NCBI GenBank assembly: GCA_036250195.1
Contig: JAVHZZ010000074.1
Coordinates: forward strand, 408,501-472,500
Direction of reading: 5' to 3'
Origin: Mixophyes australis
Taxonomy: Eukaryota; Chordata; Amphibia; Anura; Limnodynastidae
Length of the DNA: 64,000 nucleotides
The position numbers and the translations under genes were made by a program. Under the pieces are notes generated by a model. The model made no database searches and was not told where the DNA came from. It saw only the letters and a program-made list of their open reading frames with translations. This document shows positions 10,774 to 29,013 of this stretch, in pieces. The number at the start of each line of letters is the position of its first letter. Position 1 is the first letter of the stretch.

Positions 10774-11690
10774 CAGACAGACTGATTTCAACTGGAAGCA
10801 GTGCTTACATATTGCTTAATTTTTGGTGGTTATTAAATAGTATGGGTAGGCAAGAAAAGTGCATATATCTTTTATTAGCATAAACTTACCCAAATGCGCT
10901 CTTGCATATTTAAGGCATTCAAAGTAATAATATTTCACAGCATTAATACAGTTATGTACTAGACTGGACAATAGTAAGCAGAGCCAGTACTTATATCAAC
11001 AATGGCCTTATCTGTGTGAAGTTTGTATGTTCTCCCTGTGTTTGTGTGGGTTTCCTATGGGTGCTGTGGTTTCCTCCCACACTCCAAAAAACATACTGTT
11101 AGGTTAATTGGCTGCTATCAAAATTGACCCTAGTCTCTCTCTGTCTGTGTGTGAGTGTGTGTCTATATTAGGGAATTTAGACTGTAAGCTCCAATAGGGT
11201 AGGGACTGATGTGAATGGGTTCTCTGTACAGCGCTGCGCTATTAGTGACACTATATAAATAAATGATAATGAGGATGATGATGATATGTGTTTACTATGC
11301 CTATACACATAGCCAGCTTCCACACTTGATGGGCAGATTAATGCATCATTATTGCTAAGTTTGATAACAGTTGTCTAATACAGTGACACTGGTAGAGAAA
11401 ACCACTATAGACATTCACATAAGCAGCTCTCATCATCATCATTTATGGCATAAGACTTCTTTAATTATACTAAGTTTTTGAGCAGGTCTGCATTATACTT
11501 AATTATATAAGGGAGATGTACTTTTAGTGAAAAGTAGCTCTCCAATTTCAAAAGTACATCAACGTAGTATTAATACTTAGATTTAAAGGTGTTCTGGGAT
11601 AAATGAAATATATTCCCAGCAGCCATCTCCCTTTGCCTCTATCTTATTGCATATTTTGTCCTAATGTGCTTTCATATTTACATGTCACCA
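10401..11690 (+). repeat. Satellite monomer 9 (short form, 693A, 1290 bp)
   Basis: GATA tract 10631-10782 (152 bp, distal AAAG x1, 'atatatag' at 10701); retroposon 11005-11286 (282 bp). Sites: 118G, 693A ('cctatggg'), 771 short, 971G, 1189C. Closest to monomer 11. Confidence 0.97.
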
Positions 11691-11968
11691 TGTTTCCATT
11701 GGCTAGTACCTTAAAGTCAGATGTCTGTCAAGCAAACTGACCAGTGACAGAATTGCTTTGTGAGGTATACATCTTTATGACATCAAATGCTTCACATGCA
11801 AAAAATCCAGTTCATTGTCAAAAATCAGCTATATTAGGAGAGTGAGAATTGTGTTTTAGCATCAATTACACACTAAATATGCTGTCAATGTGTATTTTAA
11901 TGGATGTCTTTCAGTTTTAAAGATAGACAGACCGATAGATAGATAGTAAGATAGAAAGATAGATAGAT

Positions 11969-12007
<39 letters not shown>

Positions 12008-12016
12008 AAGATAGAT

Positions 12017-12079
<63 letters not shown>

Positions 12080-13000
12080 CAGACAGACTGATTTCAACTG
12101 GAAGCAGTGCTTACATATTGCTTAATTTTTGGTGGTTATTAAATAGTATGGGTAGGCAAGAAAAGTGCATATATCTTTTATTAGCATAAACTTACCCAAA
12201 TGCGCTCTTGCATATTTAAGGCATTCAAAGTAATAATATTTCACAGCATTAATACAGTTATGTACTAGACTGGACAATAGTAAGCAGAGCCAGTACTTAT
12301 ATCAACAATGGCCTTATCTGTGTGAAGTTTGTATGTTCTCCCTGTGTTTGTGTGGGTTTCCTCTGGGTGCTGTGGTTTCCTCCCACACTCCAAAAAACAT
12401 ACTGTTAGGTTAATTGGCTGCTATCAAAATTGACCCTAGTCTCTCCCTCTCTGTCTGTGTGTGAGTGTGTGTCTATATTAGGGAATTTAGACTGTAAGCT
12501 CCAATAGGGTAGGGACTGATGTGAATGGGTTCTCTGTACAGCGCTGCGCTATTAGTGACACTATATAAATAAATGATAATGAGGATGATGATGATATGTG
12601 TTTACTATGCCTATACACATAGCCAGCTTCCACACTTGATTGGCAGATTAATGCATCATTATTGCTAAGTTTGATAACAGTTGTCTAATACAGTGACACT
12701 GGTAGAGAAAACCACTATAGACATTCACATAAGCAGCTCTCATCATCATCATTTATGGCATAAGACTTCTTTAATTATACTAAGTTTTTGAGCAGGTCTG
12801 CATTATACTTAATTATATAAGGGAGATGTACTTTTAGTGAAAAGTAGCTCTCCAATTTCAAAAGTACATCAACGTAGTATTAATACTTAGATTTAAAGGT
12901 GTTCTGGGATAAATGAAATATATTCCCAGCAGCCATCTCCCTTTGCCTCTATCTTATTGCATATTTTGTCCTAATGTGCTTTCATATTTACATGTCACCA
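11691..13000 (+). repeat. Satellite monomer 10 (long form, 'gtaag' tract, 1310 bp)
   Basis: GATA tract 11921-12088 (168 bp, distal AAAG x2), where the first GAAA is GTAA ('agatagtaag' at 11941); retroposon 12311-12596. Sites: 118G, 693C, 771 long, 971T, 1189C. Shares the GTAA tract with monomers 13, 21, 25 and 27. Confidence 0.97.
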
Positions 13001-13310
13001 TGTTTCCATTGGCTAGTACCTTAAAGTCAGATGTCTGTCAAGCAAACTGACCAGTGACAGAATTGCTTTGTGAGGTATACATCTTTATGACATCAAATGC
13101 TTCACATGCAAAAAATCCAGTTCATTGTCAAAAATCAGCTATATTAGGAGAGTGAGAATTGTGTTTTAGCATCAATTACACACTAAATATGCTGTCAATG
13201 TGTATTTTAATGGATGTCTTTCAGTTTTAAAGATAGACAGACCGATAGATAGATAGAAAGATAGAAAGATAGATAGATAGAAAGATAGATAGATAGATAG
13301 ATATATAGAT

Positions 13311-13365
<55 letters not shown>

Positions 13366-14282
13366 CAGACAGACTGATTTCAACTGGAAGCAGTGCTTAC
13401 ATATTGCTTAATTTTTGGTGGTTATTAAATAGTATGGGTAGGCAAGAAAAGTGCATATATCTTTTATTAGCATAAACTTACCCAAATGCGCTCTTGCATA
13501 TTTAAGGCATTCAAAGTAATAATATTTCACAGCATTAATACAGTTATGTACTAGACTGGACAATAGTAAGCAGAGCCAGTACTTATATCAACAATGGCCT
13601 TATCTGTGTGAAGTTTGTATGTTCTCCCTGTGTTTGTGTGGGTTTCCTATGGGTGCTGTGGTTTCCTCCCACACTCCAAAAAACATACTGTTAGGTTAAT
13701 TGGCTGCTATCAAAATTGACCCTAGTCTCTCTCTGTCTGTGTGTGAGTGTGTGTCTATATTAGGGAATTTAGACTGTAAGCTCCAATAGGGTAGGGACTG
13801 ATGTGAATGGGTTCTCTGTACAGCGCTGCGCTATTAGTGACACTATATAAATAAATGATAATGAGGATGATGATGATATGTGTTTACTATGCCTATACAC
13901 ATAGCCAGCTTCCACACTTGATGGGCAGATTAATGCATCATTATTGCTAAGTTTGATAACAGTTGTCTAATACAGTGACACTGGTAGAGAAAACCACTAT
14001 AGACATTCACATAAGCAGCTCTCATCATCATCATTTATGGCATAAGACTTCTTTAATTATACTAAGTTTTTGAGCAGGTCTGCATTATACTTAATTATAT
14101 AAGGGAGATGTACTTTTAGTGAAAAGTAGCTCTCCAATTTCAAAAGTACATCAACGTAGTATTAATACTTAGATTTAAAGGTGTTCTGGGACAAATGAAA
14201 TATATTCCCAGCAGCCATCTCCCTTTGCCTCTATCTTATTGCATATTTTGTCCTAATGTGCTTTCATATTTACATGTCACCA
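13001..14282 (+). repeat. Satellite monomer 11 (short form, 693A, 1282 bp)
   Basis: GATA tract 13231-13374 (144 bp, distal AAAG x1, 'atatatag' at 13301); retroposon 13597-13878. Sites: 118G, 693A, 771 short, 971G, 1189C. Private base: 1240C. Two-monomer shift (2600 bp) from monomer 9. Confidence 0.97.
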
Positions 14283-15584
<1,302 letters not shown>

Positions 15585-15862
15585 TGTTTCCATTGGCTAG
15601 TACCTTAAAGTCAGATGTCTGTCAAGCAAACTGACCAGTGACAGAATTGCTTTGTGAGGTATACATCTTTATGACATCAAATGCTTCACATACAAAAAAT
15701 CCAGTTCATTGTCAAAAATCAGCTATATTAGGAGAGTGAGAATTGTGTTTTAGCATCAATTACACACTAAATATGCTGTCAATGTGTATTTTAATGGATG
15801 TCTTTCAGTTTTAAAGATAGACAGACCGATAGATAGATAGTAAGATAGAAAGATAGATAGAT

Positions 15863-15897
<35 letters not shown>

Positions 15898-15906
15898 AAG
15901 ATAGAT

Positions 15907-15981
<75 letters not shown>

Positions 15982-16902
15982 CAGACAGACTGATTTCAAC
16001 TGGAAGCAGTGCTTACATATTGCTTAATTTTTGGTGGTTATTAAATAGTATGGGTAGGCAAGAAAAGTGCATATATCTTTTATTAGCATAAACTTACCCA
16101 AATGCGCTCTTGCATATTTAAGGCATTCAAAGTAATAATATTTCACAGCATTAATACAGTTATGTACTAGACTGGACAATAGTAAGCAGAGCCAGTACTT
16201 ATATCAACAATGGCCTTATCTGTGTGAAGTTTGTATGTTCTCCCTGTGTTTGTGTGGGTTTCCTCTGGGTGCTGTGGTTTCCTCCCACACTCCAAAAAAC
16301 ATACTGTTAGGTTAATTGGCTGCTATCAAAATTGACCCTAGTCTCTCCCTCTCTGTCTGTGTGTGAGTGTGTGTCTATATTAGGGAATTTAGACTGTAAG
16401 CTCCAATAGGGTAGGGACTGATGTGAATGGGTTCTCTGTACAGCGCTGCGCTATTAGTGACACTATATAAATAAATGATAATGAGGATGATGATGATATG
16501 TGTTTACTATGCCTATACACATAGCCAGCTTCCACACTTGATTGGCAGATTAATGCATCATTATTGCTAAGTTTGATAACAGTTGTCTAATACAGTGACA
16601 CTGGTAGAGAAAACCACTATAGACATTCACATAAGCAGCTCTCATCATCATCATTTATGGCATAAGACTTCTTTAATTATACTAAGTTTTTGAGCAGGTC
16701 TGCATTATACTTAATTATATAAGGGAGATGTACTTTTAGTGAAAAGTAGCTCTCCAATTTTAAAAGTACATCAACGTAGTATTAATACTTAGATTTAAAG
16801 GTGTTCTGGGATAAATGAAATATATTCCCAGCAGCCATCTCCCTTTGCCTCTATCTTATTGCATATTTTGTCCTAATGTGCTTTCATATTTACATGTCAC
16901 CA
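15585..16902 (+). repeat. Satellite monomer 13 (long form, 'gtaag' tract, 1318 bp)
   Basis: GATA tract 15815-15990 (176 bp, GTAA at the first interruption, distal AAAG x2); retroposon 16213-16498. Sites: 118A, 693C, 771 long, 971T, 1189T. It combines 118A with the GTAA tract, a combination not seen in the other GTAA copies. Confidence 0.97.
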
Positions 16903-17180
16903 TGTTTCCATTGGCTAGTACCTTAAAGTCAGATGTCTGTCAAGCAAACTGACCAGTGACAGAATTGCTTTGTGAGGTATACATCTTTATGACATCAAAT
17001 GCTTCACATACAAAAAATCCAGTTCATTGTCAAAAATCAGCTATATTAGGAGAGTGAGAATTGTGTTTTAGCATCAATTACACACTAAATATGCTGTCAA
17101 TGTGTATTTTAATGGATGTCTTTCAGTTTTAAAGATAGACAGACCGATAGATAGATAGAAAGATAGAAAGATAGATAGAT

Positions 17181-17215
<35 letters not shown>

Positions 17216-17224
17216 AAGATAGAT

Positions 17225-17287
<63 letters not shown>

Positions 17288-18208
17288 CAGACAGACTGAT
17301 TTCAACTGGAAGCAGTGCTTACATATTGCTTAATTTTTGGTGGTTATTAAATAGTATGGGTAGGCAAGAAAAGTGCATATATCTTTTATTAGCATAAACT
17401 TACCCAAATGCGCTCTTGCATATTTAAGGCATTCAAAGTAATAATATTTCACAGCATTAATACAGTTATGTACTAGACTGGACAATAGTAAGCAGAGCCA
17501 GTACTTATATCAACAATGGCCTTATCTGTGTGAAGTTTGTATGTTCTCCCTGTGTTTGTGTGGGTTTCCTCTGGGTGCTGTGGTTTCCTCCCACACTCCA
17601 AAAAACATACTGTTAGGTTAATTGGCTGCTATCAAAATTGACCCTAGTCTCTCCCTCTCTGTCTGTGTGTGAGTGTGTGTCTATATTAGGGAATTTAGAC
17701 TGTAAGCTCCAATAGGGTAGGGACTGATGTGAATGGGTTCTCTGTACAGCGCTGCGCTATTAGTGACACTATATAAATAAATGATAATGAGGATGATGAT
17801 GATATGTGTTTACTATGCCTATACACATAGCCAGCTTCCACACTTGATTGGCAGATTAATGCATCATTATTGCTAAGTTTGATAACAGTTGTCTAATACA
17901 GTGACACTGGTAGAGAAAACCACTATAGACATTCACATAAGCAGCTCTCATCATCATCATTTATGGCATAAGACTTCTTTAATTATACTAAGTTTTTGAG
18001 CAGGTCTGCATTATACTTAATTATATAAGGGAGATGTACTTTTAGTGAAAAGTAGCTCTCCAATTTCAAAAGTACATCAACGTAGTATTAATACTTAGAT
18101 TTAAAGGTGTTCTGGGATAAATGAAATATATTCCCAGCAGCCATCTCCCTTTGCCTCTATCTTATTGCATATTTTGTCCTAATGTGCTTTCATATTTACA
18201 TGTCACCA
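16903..18208 (+). repeat. Satellite monomer 14 (long form, 118A/1189C, 1306 bp)
   Basis: GATA tract 17133-17296 (164 bp, distal AAAG x2); retroposon 17519-17804. Sites: 118A, 693C, 771 long, 971T, 1189C. It appears identical by eye to monomer 17 and is the first unit of a 3918-bp trimer block. Confidence 0.97.
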
Positions 18209-19522
<1,314 letters not shown>

Positions 19523-19800
19523 TGTTTCCATTGGCTAGTACCTTAAAGTCAGATGTCTGTCAAGCAAACTGACCAGTGACAGAATTGCTTTGTGAGGTAT
19601 ACATCTTTATGACATCAAATGCTTCACATACAAAAAATCCAGTTCATTGTCAAAAATCAGCTATATTAGGAGAGTGAGAATTGTGTTTTAGCATCAATTA
19701 CACACTAAATATGCTGTCAATGTGTATTTTAATGGATGTCTTTCAGTTTTAAAGATAGACAGACCGATAGATAGATAGAAAGATAGAAAGATAGATAGAT

Positions 19801-19831
<31 letters not shown>

Positions 19832-19840
19832 AAGATAGAT

Positions 19841-19899
<59 letters not shown>

Positions 19900-20820
19900 C
19901 AGACAGACTGATTTCAACTGGAAGCAGTGCTTACATATTGCTTAATTTTTGGTGGTTATTAAATAGTATGGGTAGGCAAGAAAAGTGCATATATCTTTTA
20001 TTAGCATAAACTTACCCAAATGCGCTCTTGCATATTTAAGGCATTCAAAGTAATAATATTTCACAGCATTAATACAGTTATGTACTAGACTGGACAATAG
20101 TAAGCAGAGCCAGTACTTATATCAACAATGGCCTTATCTGTGTGAAGTTTGTATGTTCTCCCTGTGTTTGTGTGGGTTTCCTCTGGGTGCTGTGGTTTCC
20201 TCCCACACTCCAAAAAACATACTGTTAGGTTAATTGGCTGCTATCAAAATTGACCCTAGTCTCTCCCTCTCTGTCTGTGTGTGAGTGTGTGTCTATATTA
20301 GGGAATTTAGACTGTAAGCTCCAATAGGGTAGGGACTGATGTGAATGGGTTCTCTGTACAGCGCTGCGCTATTAGTGACACTATATAAATAAATGATAAT
20401 GAGGATGATGATGATATGTGTTTACTATGCCTATACACATAGCCAGCTTCCACACTTGATTGGCAGATTAATGCATCATTATTGCTAAGTTTGATAACAG
20501 TTGTCTAATACAGTGACACTGGTAGAGAAAACCACTATAGACATTCACATAAGCAGCTCTCATCATCATCATTTATGGCATAAGACTTCTTTAATTATAC
20601 TAAGTTTTTGAGCAGGTCTGCATTATACTTAATTATATAAGGGAGATGTACTTTTAGTGAAAAGTAGCTCTCCAATTTTAAAAGTACATCAACGTAGTAT
20701 TAATACTTAGATTTAAAGGTGTTCTGGGATAAATGAAATATATTCCCAGCAGCCATCTCCCTTTGCCTCTATCTTATTGCATATTTTGTCCTAATGTGCT
20801 TTCATATTTACATGTCACCA
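19523..20820 (+). repeat. Satellite monomer 16 (long form, 118A/1189T, 1298 bp)
   Basis: GATA tract 19753-19908 (156 bp, distal AAAG x2); retroposon 20131-20416. Sites: 118A, 693C, 771 long, 971T, 1189T. Same tract as monomer 19, which differs at 803 and 1189. Confidence 0.97.
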
Positions 20821-21098
20821 TGTTTCCATTGGCTAGTACCTTAAAGTCAGATGTCTGTCAAGCAAACTGACCAGTGACAGAATTGCTTTGTGAGGTATAC
20901 ATCTTTATGACATCAAATGCTTCACATACAAAAAATCCAGTTCATTGTCAAAAATCAGCTATATTAGGAGAGTGAGAATTGTGTTTTAGCATCAATTACA
21001 CACTAAATATGCTGTCAATGTGTATTTTAATGGATGTCTTTCAGTTTTAAAGATAGACAGACCGATAGATAGATAGAAAGATAGAAAGATAGATAGAT

Positions 21099-21133
<35 letters not shown>

Positions 21134-21142
21134 AAGATAGAT

Positions 21143-21205
<63 letters not shown>

Positions 21206-22126
21206 CAGACAGACTGATTTCAACTGGAAGCAGTGCTTACATATTGCTTAATTTTTGGTGGTTATTAAATAGTATGGGTAGGCAAGAAAAGTGCATATAT
21301 CTTTTATTAGCATAAACTTACCCAAATGCGCTCTTGCATATTTAAGGCATTCAAAGTAATAATATTTCACAGCATTAATACAGTTATGTACTAGACTGGA
21401 CAATAGTAAGCAGAGCCAGTACTTATATCAACAATGGCCTTATCTGTGTGAAGTTTGTATGTTCTCCCTGTGTTTGTGTGGGTTTCCTCTGGGTGCTGTG
21501 GTTTCCTCCCACACTCCAAAAAACATACTGTTAGGTTAATTGGCTGCTATCAAAATTGACCCTAGTCTCTCCCTCTCTGTCTGTGTGTGAGTGTGTGTCT
21601 ATATTAGGGAATTTAGACTGTAAGCTCCAATAGGGTAGGGACTGATGTGAATGGGTTCTCTGTACAGCGCTGCGCTATTAGTGACACTATATAAATAAAT
21701 GATAATGAGGATGATGATGATATGTGTTTACTATGCCTATACACATAGCCAGCTTCCACACTTGATTGGCAGATTAATGCATCATTATTGCTAAGTTTGA
21801 TAACAGTTGTCTAATACAGTGACACTGGTAGAGAAAACCACTATAGACATTCACATAAGCAGCTCTCATCATCATCATTTATGGCATAAGACTTCTTTAA
21901 TTATACTAAGTTTTTGAGCAGGTCTGCATTATACTTAATTATATAAGGGAGATGTACTTTTAGTGAAAAGTAGCTCTCCAATTTCAAAAGTACATCAACG
22001 TAGTATTAATACTTAGATTTAAAGGTGTTCTGGGATAAATGAAATATATTCCCAGCAGCCATCTCCCTTTGCCTCTATCTTATTGCATATTTTGTCCTAA
22101 TGTGCTTTCATATTTACATGTCACCA
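20821..22126 (+). repeat. Satellite monomer 17 (long form, 118A/1189C, 1306 bp)
   Basis: GATA tract 21051-21214 (164 bp, distal AAAG x2); retroposon 21437-21722. Sites: 118A, 693C, 771 long, 971T, 1189C. First unit of the second 3918-bp trimer block. Confidence 0.97.
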
Positions 22127-23440
<1,314 letters not shown>

Positions 23441-23718
23441 TGTTTCCATTGGCTAGTACCTTAAAGTCAGATGTCTGTCAAGCAAACTGACCAGTGACAG
23501 AATTGCTTTGTGAGGTATACATCTTTATGACATCAAATGCTTCACATACAAAAAATCCAGTTCATTGTCAAAAATCAGCTATATTAGGAGAGTGAGAATT
23601 GTGTTTTAGCATCAATTACACACTAAATATGCTGTCAATGTGTATTTTAATGGATGTCTTTCAGTTTTAAAGATAGACAGACCGATAGATAGATAGAAAG
23701 ATAGAAAGATAGATAGAT

Positions 23719-23749
<31 letters not shown>

Positions 23750-23758
23750 AAGATAGAT

Positions 23759-23817
<59 letters not shown>

Positions 23818-24738
23818 CAGACAGACTGATTTCAACTGGAAGCAGTGCTTACATATTGCTTAATTTTTGGTGGTTATTAAATAGTATGGGTAGGCAAGAA
23901 AAGTGCATATATCTTTTATTAGCATAAACTTACCCAAATGCGCTCTTGCATATTTAAGGCATTCAAAGTAATAATATTTCACAGCATTAATACAGTTATG
24001 TACTAGACTGGACAATAGTAAGCAGAGCCAGTACTTATATCAACAATGGCCTTATCTGTGTGAAGTTTGTATGTTCTCCCTGTGTTTGTGTGGGTTTCCT
24101 CTGGGTGCTGTGGTTTCCTCCCACACTCCAAAAAACATACTGTTAGGTTAATTGGCTGCTATCAAAATTGACCCTAGTCTCTCCCTCTCTGTCTGTGTGT
24201 GAGTGTGTGTTTATATTAGGGAATTTAGACTGTAAGCTCCAATAGGGTAGGGACTGATGTGAATGGGTTCTCTGTACAGCGCTGCGCTATTAGTGACACT
24301 ATATAAATAAATGATAATGAGGATGATGATGATATGTGTTTACTATGCCTATACACATAGCCAGCTTCCACACTTGATTGGCAGATTAATGCATCATTAT
24401 TGCTAAGTTTGATAACAGTTGTCTAATACAGTGACACTGGTAGAGAAAACCACTATAGACATTCACATAAGCAGCTCTCATCATCATCATTTATGGCATA
24501 AGACTTCTTTAATTATACTAAGTTTTTGAGCAGGTCTGCATTATACTTAATTATATAAGGGAGATGTACTTTTAGTGAAAAGTAGCTCTCCAATTTCAAA
24601 AGTACATCAACGTAGTATTAATACTTAGATTTAAAGGTGTTCTGGGATAAATGAAATATATTCCCAGCAGCCATCTCCCTTTGCCTCTATCTTATTGCAT
24701 ATTTTGTCCTAATGTGCTTTCATATTTACATGTCACCA
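23441..24738 (+). repeat. Satellite monomer 19 (long form, 803T, 1298 bp)
   Basis: GATA tract 23671-23826 (156 bp, distal AAAG x2); retroposon 24049-24334. Sites: 118A, 693C, 771 long, 803T ('gtgtttatatt'), 971T, 1189C. Left half like monomer 16, right half like monomer 23. Confidence 0.97.
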
Positions 24739-25016
24739 TGTTTCCATTGGCTAGTACCTTAAAGTCAGATGTCTGTCAAGCAAACTGACCAGTGACAGAA
24801 TTGCTTTGTGAGGTATACATCTTTATGACATCAAATGCTTCACATGCAAAAAATCCAGTTCATTGTCAAAAATCAGCTATATTAGGAGAGTGAGAATTGT
24901 GTTTTAGCATCAATTACACACTAAATATGCTGTCAATGTGTATTTTAATGGATGTCTTTCAGTTTTAAAGATAGACAGACCGATAGATAGATAGAAAGAT
25001 AGAAAGATAGATAGAT

Positions 25017-25055
<39 letters not shown>

Positions 25056-25064
25056 AAGATAGAT

Positions 25065-25107
<43 letters not shown>

Positions 25108-26028
25108 CAGACAGACTGATTTCAACTGGAAGCAGTGCTTACATATTGCTTAATTTTTGGTGGTTATTAAATAGTATGGGTAGGCAAGAAAAGTGCATAT
25201 ATCTTTTATTAGCATAAACTTACCCAAATGCGCTCTTGCATATTTAAGGCATTCAAAGTAATAATATTTCACAGCATTAATACAGTTATGTACTAGACTG
25301 GACAATAGTAAGCAGAGCCAGTACTTATATCAACAATGGCCTTATCTGTGTGAAGTTTGTATGTTCTCCCTGTGTTTGTGTGGGTTTCCTCTGGGTGCTG
25401 TGGTTTCCTCCCACACTCCAAAAAACATACTGTTAGGTTAATTGGCTGCTATCAAAATTGACCCTAGTCTCTCCCTCTCTGTCTGTGTGTGAGTGTGTGT
25501 CTATATTAGGGAATTTAGACTGTAAGCTCCAATAAGGTAGGGACTGATGTGAATGGGTTCTCTGTACAGCGCTGCGCTATTAGTGACACTATATAAATAA
25601 ATGATAATGAGGATGATGATGATATGTGTTTACTATGCCTATACACATAGCCAGCTTCCACACTTGATTGGCAGATTAATGCATCATTATTGCTAAGTTT
25701 GATAACAGTTGTCTAATACAGTGACACTGGTAGAGAAAACCACTATAGACATTCACATAAGCAGCTCTCATCATCATCATTTATGGCATAAGACTTCTTT
25801 AATTATACTAAGTTTTTGAGCAGGTCTGCATTATACTTAATTATATAAGGGAGATGTACTTTTAGTGAAAAGTAGCTCTCCAATTTCAAAAGTACATCAA
25901 CGTAGTATTAATACTTAGATTTAAAGGTGTTCTGGGATAAATGAAATATATTCCCAGCAGCCATCTCCCTTTGCCTCTATCTTATTGCATATTTTGTCCT
26001 AATGTGCTTTCATATTTACATGTCACCA
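24739..26028 (+). repeat. Satellite monomer 20 (long form, 837A, 1290 bp)
   Basis: GATA tract 24969-25116 (148 bp, distal AAAG x2); retroposon 25339-25624. Sites: 118G, 693C, 771 long, 837A ('aataaggtag'), 971T, 1189C. Same as monomer 24 by eye, 5196 bp away. Confidence 0.97.
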
Positions 26029-26306
26029 TGTTTCCATTGGCTAGTACCTTAAAGTCAGATGTCTGTCAAGCAAACTGACCAGTGACAGAATTGCTTTGTG
26101 AGGTATACATCTTTATGACATCAAATGCTTCACATGCAAAAAATCCAGTTCATTGTCAAAAATCAGCTATATTAGGAGAGTGAGAATTGTGTTTTAGCAT
26201 CAATTACACACTAAATATGCTGTCAATGTGTATTTTAATGGATGTCTTTCAGTTTTAAAGATAGACAGACCGATAGATAGATAGTAAGATAGAAAGATAG
26301 ATAGAT

Positions 26307-26341
<35 letters not shown>

Positions 26342-26350
26342 AAGATAGAT

Positions 26351-26425
<75 letters not shown>

Positions 26426-27346
26426 CAGACAGACTGATTTCAACTGGAAGCAGTGCTTACATATTGCTTAATTTTTGGTGGTTATTAAATAGTATGGGTA
26501 GGCAAGAAAAGTGCATATATCTTTTATTAGCATAAACTTACCCAAATGCGCTCTTGCATATTTAAGGCATTCAAAGTAATAATATTTCACAGCATTAATA
26601 CAGTTATGTACTAGACTGGACAATAGTAAGCAGAGCCAGTACTTATATCAACAATGGCCTTATCTGTGTGAAGTTTGTATGTTCTCCCTGTGTTTGTGTG
26701 GGTTTCCTCTGGGTGCTGTGGTTTCCTCCCACACTCCAAAAAACATACTGTTAGGTTAATTGGCTGCTATCAAAATTGACCCTAGTCTCTCCCTCTCTGT
26801 CTGTGTGTGAGTGTGTGTCTATATTAGGGAATTTAGACTGTAAGCTCCAATAGGGTAGGGACTGATGTGAATGGGTTCTCTGTACAGCGCTGCGCTATTA
26901 GTGACACTATATAAATAAATGATAATGAGGATGATGATGATATGTGTTTACTATGCCTATACACATAGCCAGCTTCCACACTTGATTGGCAGATTAATGC
27001 ATCATTATTGCTAAGTTTGATAACAGTTGTCTAATACAGTGACACTGGTAGAGAAAACCACTATAGACATTCACATAAGCAGCTCTCATCATCATCATTT
27101 ATGGCATAAGACTTCTTTAATTATACTAAGTTTTTGAGCAGGTCTGCATTATACTTAATTATATAAGGGAGATGTACTTTTAGTGAAAAGTAGCTCTCCA
27201 ATTTTAAAAGTACATCAACGTAGTATTAATACTTAGATTTAAAGGTGTTCTGGGATAAATGAAATATATTCCCAGCAGCCATCTCCCTTTGCCTCTATCT
27301 TATTGCATATTTTGTCCTAATGTGCTTTCATATTTACATGTCACCA
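26029..27346 (+). repeat. Satellite monomer 21 (long form, 'gtaag' tract, 1318 bp)
   Basis: GATA tract 26259-26434 (176 bp, GTAA first interruption, distal AAAG x2); retroposon 26657-26942. Sites: 118G, 693C, 771 long, 971T, 1189T. Same as monomer 25 by eye. Confidence 0.97.
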
Positions 27347-27624
27347 TGTTTCCATTGGCTAGTACCTTAAAGTCAGATGTCTGTCAAGCAAACTGACCAG
27401 TGACAGAATTGCTTTGTGAGGTATACATCTTTATGACATCAAATGCTTCACATACAAAAAATCCAGTTCATTGTCAAAAATCAGCTATATTAGGAGAGTG
27501 AGAATTGTGTTTTAGCATCAATTACACACTAAATATGCTGTCAATGTGTATTTTAATGGATGTCTTTCAGTTTTAAAGATAGACAGACCGATAGATAGAT
27601 AGAAAGATAGAAAGATAGATAGAT

Positions 27625-27659
<35 letters not shown>

Positions 27660-27668
27660 AAGATAGAT

Positions 27669-27719
<51 letters not shown>

Positions 27720-28640
27720 CAGACAGACTGATTTCAACTGGAAGCAGTGCTTACATATTGCTTAATTTTTGGTGGTTATTAAATAGTATGGGTAGGCAAG
27801 AAAAGTGCATATATCTTTTATTAGCATAAACTTACCCAAATGCGCTCTTGCATATTTAAGGCATTCAAAGTAATAATATTTCACAGCATTAATACAGTTA
27901 TGTACTAGACTGGACAATAGTAAGCAGAGCCAGTACTTATATCAACAATGGCCTTATCTGTGTGAAGTTTGTATGTTCTCCCTGTGTTTGTGTGGGTTTC
28001 CTCTGGGTGCTGTGGTTTCCTCCCACACTCCAAAAAACATACTGTTAGGTTAATTGGCTGCTATCAAAATTGACCCTAGTCTCTCCCTCTCTGTCTGTGT
28101 GTGAGTGTGTGTCTATATTAGGGAATTTAGACTGTAAGCTCCAATAGGGTAGGGACTGATGTGAATGGGTTCTCTGTACAGCGCTGCGCTATTAGTGACA
28201 CTATATAAATAAATGATAATGAGGATGATGATGATATGTGTTTACTATGCCTATACACATAGCCAGCTTCCACACTTGATTGGCAGATTAATGCATCATT
28301 ATTGCTAAGTTTGATAACAGTTGTCTAATACAGTGACACTGGTAGAGAAAACCACTATAGACATTCACATAAGCAGCTCTCATCATCATCATTTATGGCA
28401 TAAGACTTCTTTAATTATACTAAGTTTTTGAGCAGGTCTGCATTATACTTAATTATATAAGGGAGATGTACTTTTAGTGAAAAGTAGCTCTCCAATTTCA
28501 AAAGTACATCAACGTAGTATTAATACTTAGATTTAAAGGTGTTCTGGGATAAATGAAATATATTCCCAGCAGCCATCTCCCTTTGCCTCTATCTTATTGC
28601 ATATTTTGTCCTAATGTGCTTTCATATTTACATGTCACCA
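27347..28640 (+). repeat. Satellite monomer 22 (long form, 118A/1189C, 1294 bp)
   Basis: GATA tract 27577-27728 (152 bp, distal AAAG x2); retroposon 27951-28236. Sites: 118A, 693C, 771 long, 971T, 1189C. Corresponds to monomer 26 in the tetramer series, which has a longer tract. Confidence 0.97.
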
Positions 28641-28918
28641 TGTTTCCATTGGCTAGTACCTTAAAGTCAGATGTCTGTCAAGCAAACTGACCAGTGACAG
28701 AATTGCTTTGTGAGGTATACATCTTTATGACATCAAATGCTTCACATACAAAAAATCCAGTTCATTGTCAAAAATCAGCTATATTAGGAGAGTGAGAATT
28801 GTGTTTTAGCATCAATTACACACTAAATATGCTGTCAATGTGTATTTTAATGGATGTCTTTCAGTTTTAAAGATAGACAGACCGATAGATAGATAGAAAG
28901 ATAGAAAGATAGATAGAT

Positions 28919-28949
<31 letters not shown>

Positions 28950-28958
28950 AAGATAGAT

Positions 28959-29013
<55 letters not shown>
